From positions 1 to 64,000 of the forward strand of contig JAHAAK010000010.1 of the NCBI GenBank assembly GCA_018376905.1: a DNA stretch of 64,000 bases, in the 5' to 3' direction. Every line of letters begins with the position of its first letter. The first letter of the stretch is position 1. Under the pieces are notes generated by a model, which was not told where the DNA came from, ran no database searches, and was given only the letters and a program-made list of their open reading frames with translations. This DNA is from Collinsella sp. GTDB lineage: Bacteria; Actinomycetota; Coriobacteriia; Coriobacteriales; Coriobacteriaceae. The translations under genes were made by a program, and so were the position numbers. This document shows, piece by piece, positions 59,552-64,000 of the stretch.

Positions 59552-60595
59552 ATGGCTTCTGTAATCGATGCTTCTCTAGAGGAGACGCTCTCCTATATCG
59601 CGGGACAGCTTAAGACACTGACTTCTATTGCTTCGCCGACGGGCTATACCCGTGCGGCGACTGATTATCTGATGGAGACCCTGCGCGATATGGGGTTTGG
59701 GCCTGAGCGTTCCAATAAGGGTAACGTGCTCGTTGAGCTTGGTGGCGAGGGTGAGCCGCTCGTACTGGCGAGCCATGTCGATACCCTGGGCGCCATGGTG
59801 CGTTCCGTTAAGGACAATGGTCGCCTGCGCCCCACGACGCTCGGCGGGCATCAGTGGTCTACGGCCGATGGCGAGAACTGCACCGTCTACACGCGCGACG
59901 GCAATGTCTACACGGGCGTGGTCCTCAATACCGAGCCTTCGGCGCATGTGGCCGACGAGCCGGTCAAGACCATCGAGAAGAACATGGAAATCCTGCTCGA
60001 TGAGAATGTCGACAGCAAGGACGATGTGCTTGAGCTGGGCATTCAGACCGGCGACATCATCGCTATGGATCCGCGTACCACGGTGACGGAGAGCGGCTAC
60101 ATCAAGAGCCGCTTCCTGGATGACAAGCTGTCGGCGTCGATTCTGCTGGGTCTGGCCCGCGCTGTTGCTGACGGCGAGGTGTCGCTTTCGCGCAAGGTGT
60201 CGCTGCTCTTTACCGTGTACGAGGAGGTCGGCCACGGCGGTGCTTTCGTGCCGGCCGACACGCGCGAGATGATCAGCGTTGACATGGGCTGCGTGGGCGA
60301 CGACCTGGGCTGCACCGAGCGCATGGTGTCGATTTGCGCCAAGGATTCGGGCGGTCCGTACAACTACGACCTGGTAACCACGCTGTCCAACATCGCGCGC
60401 GAGCTGGAGCTCGATTACGCCATCGATGTGTATCCGCACTACGGCTCGGACGTTGAGGCCACGCTCTCGGCCGGCTACGACATCCGTCACGGCCTGATCG
60501 GCCCCGGCGTGTACGCGAGCCACAACTACGAGCGCAGCCACATCGACGGCGTGCGCAATACCTACGAGCTGGTCCGCGCCTACGTACAACGCTAG
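59552..60595 (+). CDS. M42 family metallopeptidase (glutamyl aminopeptidase/endoglucanase type)
   Basis: 347 residues with the two-zinc M42 fold: LASHVDTLGAMV (His/Asp ligands), RFLDDKLSASILLG (Asp bridging), YEEVGHGGAF (catalytic Glu pair), SVDMG, and SHNYERSHIDGV (last His). These are aminopeptidases that trim peptides in the cytoplasm. ATG 59552 is preceded by ggaagg at 7 nt. Single gene. Confidence 0.92.
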   Translation: MASVIDASLEETLSYIAGQLKTLTSIASPTGYTRAATDYLMETLRDMGFGPERSNKGNVLVELGGEGEPLVLASHVDTLGAMVRSVKDNGRLRPTTLGGHQWSTADGENCTVYTRDGNVYTGVVLNTEPSAHVADEPVKTIEKNMEILLDENVDSKDDVLELGIQTGDIIAMDPRTTVTESGYIKSRFLDDKLSASILLGLARAVADGEVSLSRKVSLLFTVYEEVGHGGAFVPADTREMISVDMGCVGDDLGCTERMVSICAKDSGGPYNYDLVTTLSNIARELELDYAIDVYPHYGSDVEATLSAGYDIRHGLIGPGVYASHNYERSHIDGVRNTYELVRAYVQR

Positions 60596-60647
60596 CGATG
60601 CAGCGGCCTCGGCTGATACGGCAGTACCGACCGAGGCCGTCCTCTCT

Positions 60648-60716
60648 AAGTTGCGGTGAAATAGGGACTGTTTGGCGGTTTTAAACGCTTAAACAGTCCC
60701 TATTTCACCGCAATTT
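60648..60716. repeat. GGGAC-type palindrome (tttcaccgcaact form)
   Basis: aagttgcggtgaaatagg.. and its complement pair nearly perfectly over 25 bp around a 17-nt loop; the third copy of the form at 8251 and 22201, and the most symmetrical. It lies between convergent genes. Confidence 0.85.
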
Positions 60717-60731
60717 ATGAAGGGGATGGGG

Positions 60732-61832
60732 CTACTTAAGTGCGCCGGTCACCGTGCCGCCGCCGAGGACGATGTCGCCGCGGTAGACTACAACGGCTTG
60801 GCCGGGGGCGATGGCGCGCTGCGGGTCGTCAAAAGTTAGCAGCATTTGCCCGTCTTCGCCGCGCGCAAGGGTCGCTGCCTGGTCTTTCTGACGATAGCGG
60901 TACTTGGCACCTACGCGAATGCCACCGGACGTGAGCTCTGCCTTCATGCGGTCGGCAGGGGCACTCCAGATCCAGTCGTTGGCCGTGAGCGCTGTGGCCG
61001 TTAGGTCCTCGGCCTCGCCCAGATGCACGGTGCTGCTGTCGGCGTCGACGCCCGTTACGTACACGGGATGCGCCATCGCGACGCCCAGGCCCTTGCGCTG
61101 ACCGATGGTGTAGCGCAGCGCACCGTTGTGGCGCCCGACCACGCTGCCGTCGCGCCACACAATGTCGCCCGGTGCAGCGGGATGTCCGCAGCGGCGCTCG
61201 ATATAGCCCGCGTAGTCACCGTCTGGAATAAAGCAGATGTCCTCGCTTTCGGCCTTCTTGGCGTTGGTAAAGCCCTGCTCGGCGGCAATGCGGCGCACGT
61301 CGCGCTCTTTGTCCAGCCCAGCCAGCGGAAAGATCGTGTGCGCCAGGCGTTCCTGCGTAAGCGAATACAAAAAGTAACTCTGGTCCTTTTTGGGGTCCTC
61401 GCCGCGGTACAGCTGCCAGGTTCCGTCGGACGCCTGGCTCGTTTTGGCGTAGTGGCCCGTGGCGATGTAGTCGCAGCCCATATCCAGCGCCGCATCCAGC
61501 AATGCGCCAAACTTAATGTGGCGGTTGCAGATGATGCATGGGTTGGGCGTCAGCCCCTCCTGATAGGCGGTCACGAAGCGCTCGATAACGTTGCGGTCGA
61601 AGGCCTGCTGCAGGTCGAGCACATGGTGGGGCATCCCCAGGCACTCGGCGACAGCCTTTGCATCGGCGATGTCGCGGTCGACCTTACTCATGCCCGTGAC
61701 GGGATCGGGCGCGGGGCAGGTGAGGCGCATGGTGGCGCCGACGCATTCGTAGCCCTGGCTTTTGAGCAGGTACGCGGTCACGCTGGAATCGACGCCGCCG
61801 CTCATGGCGACGAGCACGCGCTTGTTGTGCAT
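60732..61832 (-). CDS. mnmA: tRNA-specific 2-thiouridylase MnmA
   Basis: MnmA adds sulfur at U34 of tRNA-Lys, Glu and Gln. 366 residues: PP-loop AMSGGVDSSVTAYLLKSQGYE, catalytic cysteine in LTPNPCIICNRHIKFG, ATGHYAK, DQSYFLYSL, SEDICFIPDGDY (second Cys), and the C-terminal beta domain (YTIGQRKGLG). ATG 61832, SD aaggag. Sits downstream of cysK on the same strand, separated by a terminator. tRNA-Glu and tRNA-Gln with C34 also occur in this window; these are not MnmA substrates. Confidence 0.95.
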   Translation of the reverse strand: MHNKRVLVAMSGGVDSSVTAYLLKSQGYECVGATMRLTCPAPDPVTGMSKVDRDIADAKAVAECLGMPHHVLDLQQAFDRNVIERFVTAYQEGLTPNPCIICNRHIKFGALLDAALDMGCDYIATGHYAKTSQASDGTWQLYRGEDPKKDQSYFLYSLTQERLAHTIFPLAGLDKERDVRRIAAEQGFTNAKKAESEDICFIPDGDYAGYIERRCGHPAAPGDIVWRDGSVVGRHNGALRYTIGQRKGLGVAMAHPVYVTGVDADSSTVHLGEAEDLTATALTANDWIWSAPADRMKAELTSGGIRVGAKYRYRQKDQAATLARGEDGQMLLTFDDPQRAIAPGQAVVVYRGDIVLGGGTVTGALK

Positions 61833-61861
61833 GGGGAGGTTCTCCTTGGTGGCATGTGGCC

Positions 61862-61900
61862 AAAAAAGAAAAGCGGCGCGGGAGGCTGGTTCCGCGCCGC
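61862..61900 (-). terminator. cysK terminator
   Basis: On the minus strand gcggcgcgg/ccgcgccgc stem, loop aaccagcctc, then ttttcttttttg. Confidence 0.85.
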
Positions 61901-62013
61901 AGACATTGTAGCAAGTTCGGACGTCTCGTGGGACACCCTGATTGGATGGGCTCAGGCTGCCGGGAGAGAGGAGACCGGCTCGTCCGCGGGCTCAACCTAT
62001 GGGCGACAGGCCC

Positions 62014-62952
<939 letters not shown>

Positions 62953-63205
62953 GGTGAACCTCCAAAGTGTTCAAATGACTGGATACCGTGTGGTTTTACG
63001 GTGTGTATAGCAGCGAAACCCACAAACCTTATGGGTTGTTCGTTTTGCTGTTGGCAAGCATAGTAGACAGTAAAGCCTAGTAACGCAATAGGAAATAGAA
63101 GATTATTACGAGTCGATTAACCATCTTGACCGGAACGGGTATTTCCAAACCCATTTTTTCGGCTAGAATTTCAACGGACTAAAAGACCGAAAGGCAGCAC
63201 TATAT
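62953..63205. promoter_or_regulatory. cysK-rrf2 divergent promoter region
   Basis: 253 bp. Contains aaccca (63017-63022) and tgggtt (63032-63037), an inverted repeat spaced 9 bp, and an AT-rich stretch. A CymR/IscR-type operator is expected by position. A tagaat (63164-63169) may be the rrf2 -10. Confidence 0.4.
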
Positions 63206-63634
63206 ATGTTGGTTTCTACTAAGGGCAGGTACGCCCTGCGCGTTATGGTTGACCTGGCCGAGCACCAGGCGGCCGGTCGCATCCCGCTCAAAGAGATTGC
63301 GGCGCGACAGGGGATTTCCGAGAAATATCTCGAGAACATCTTGGCTACGCTCGTGCGCGCCAACATGCTTTCGGGCATGCGTGGCAAGGGCGGCGGCTAT
63401 GTGCTCACGCGCCCGCCCGAGCAGTACACGGTGGGCGAGATCCTGCGCCTGACCGAGGGTAGCCTAGCGCCGGTCGCCTGCCTGGATGGCGACTGCAAGG
63501 GTTGCTCGCGATCTGATGAGTGCCCCACGCTCGACGTGTGGAAGAACCTGGACAAGCTCATCAACGATTACCTCGACGGCGTAACGCTCGATACGCTCGT
63601 CGCCCCCAGCGAAGGCTTCGACTACGTCATCTAG
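63206..63634 (+). CDS. Rrf2 family transcriptional regulator (IscR/CymR-like)
   Basis: 142 residues. Winged HTH: YALRVMVDLAEHQAAGRIPLKEIAARQGISEKYLENILATLVRANMLSGMRGKGGGYVLTRPPEQYTVGEILRLTEGSLAPVACL. The C-terminal CLDGDCKGCSRSDECPTL has four cysteines, so it may bind an Fe-S cluster as IscR does; CymR lacks these. Divergent to cysK suggests control of cysteine or Fe-S metabolism. ATG 63206, SD aaag. Confidence 0.87.
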   Translation: MLVSTKGRYALRVMVDLAEHQAAGRIPLKEIAARQGISEKYLENILATLVRANMLSGMRGKGGGYVLTRPPEQYTVGEILRLTEGSLAPVACLDGDCKGCSRSDECPTLDVWKNLDKLINDYLDGVTLDTLVAPSEGFDYVI

Positions 63635-63641
63635 CCCACAC

Positions 63642-63672
63642 CTGCCATTTGGGGACGGGGTAGAAATGGTAG
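63642..63672. repeat. GGGAC-type hairpin
   Basis: ctgccattt pairs with aaatggtag around ggggacggggtag. Confidence 0.6.
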
Positions 63673-63703
63673 ATTTTCTTGCCCTCTGAGACTTGACAAA
63701 TAA

Positions 63704-63741
63704 GAAGGCCGCCCATTTTTGCGATGGGCGGCCTTCGTTTT
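63704..63741. terminator. bidirectional terminator
   Basis: gaaggccgcccat/atgggcggccttc 13-bp perfect stem, loop ttttgcg, T tail; between convergent genes. Confidence 0.9.
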
Positions 63742-63777
63742 GGGCTGTTGAGACAGACACGGTCGGAATGGCCGTTC

Positions 63778-64000
63778 TAGTCCTCGGCAATACCATCGAG
63801 GATGCTGCGCATGATGGACACTAGGATGCTGCCCATAAAGGCCGAGCCAAAGCCGGCGATGGAGATGCCGACGCCCAACAGGTTGACCGACAGGTAGCTG
63901 GCGAGCTCCAGCATAAAGCTGTTGAGCACGAGCTGGAAAATGCCGAGCGTAATGATCGTGAGCGGCAGCGAGATGACCGTGAGGAACGGTTTGACGAACG
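63778..64000 (-). CDS. phage holin family / YvlD-type membrane protein, C-terminal part only
   Basis: The 73 residues visible (VKPFLTVISLPLTIITLGIFQLVLNSFMLELASYLSV...GFGSAFMGSILVSIMRSILDGIAED) match the C-terminal half of the four-TM YvlD/PF04020 family, often named phage holin family but not phage-linked here. The N-terminus lies right of the window. Stops with TAG. Confidence 0.72.

Overview
The window looks like chromosomal DNA of a gut-type, high-GC, anaerobic actinobacterium of the class Coriobacteriia, most likely Collinsella or a close relative. The evidence is GC-rich codon use, a split transketolase, an [FeFe] hydrogenase, an EFR1-type ferredoxin, a flavin reductase/rubredoxin pair, a MurNAc recycling operon and many intergenic palindromes. 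Assignment is by protein character only; no rRNA or database search was available.

Layout. 1-8.2 kb: bL31 gene with a structured leader, secA-prfB, a YitT membrane protein, split transketolase. 8.2-13.1 kb: a strongly structured intergenic region, ftsE (long N-terminal extension)-ftsX, rnr. 13.2-19.6 kb: lone serine recombinase, VanZ-like protein, and a MurNAc operon (frameshifted murR-type regulator, murQ, murP-like PTS, mupG-like 6-phosphomuramidase), then an ArsC/Spx-like protein. 19.6-24.5 kb: tandem palindromes, tRNA-Gln and tRNA-Glu, a TPR protein, smpB, flavin reductase, rubredoxin, mntH. 24.9-31.1 kb: gltB-gltD. 31.1-35.7 kb: accessory region with a PD-(D/E)XK-type nuclease gene bracketed by two pairs of a 57-bp palindromic repeat, and an amidohydrolase. 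35.9-39.3 kb: copper operon on the minus strand (copA, copZ, csoR) with a CsoR-type operator and a three-copy repeat cluster upstream. 39.3-45.3 kb: Ser/Thr kinase and FHA genes, DEAD-box helicase. 45.3-53.1 kb: EFR1 protein, then a four-gene block of NuoF/GltD-like diaphorase, [FeFe] hydrogenase, ABC lipoprotein and a permease-ATPase fusion. 53.1-64 kb: orphan RelB-like antitoxin, CPBP protease, YgiQ radical SAM, YoaK, FucO-like dehydrogenase, M42 peptidase, mnmA, cysK, Rrf2 regulator and the C-terminus of a YvlD/holin-family protein.

How the genes fit together. gltBD, cysK and the hydrogenase block cover nitrogen, sulfur and redox metabolism. The mur block imports and dismantles MurNAc-containing wall fragments. 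The cop block is copper homeostasis. The kinase/FHA pair is a phosphosignalling unit.

Most unusual signals. (1) A 57-bp palindromic repeat in nine full copies plus a half copy, every copy the same length and clustered at an 80-81 bp period, bracketing a nuclease gene. (2) Two elements of about 270 bp sharing terminal inverted repeats but not interiors. (3) Strong preference for TAG stops and avoidance of TGA despite high GC, with an SPT instead of SPF tripeptide in RF2. (4) A hydrogenase partnered with a NuoF-GltD hybrid rather than a full NuoF. (5) A one-polypeptide ABC permease-ATPase.
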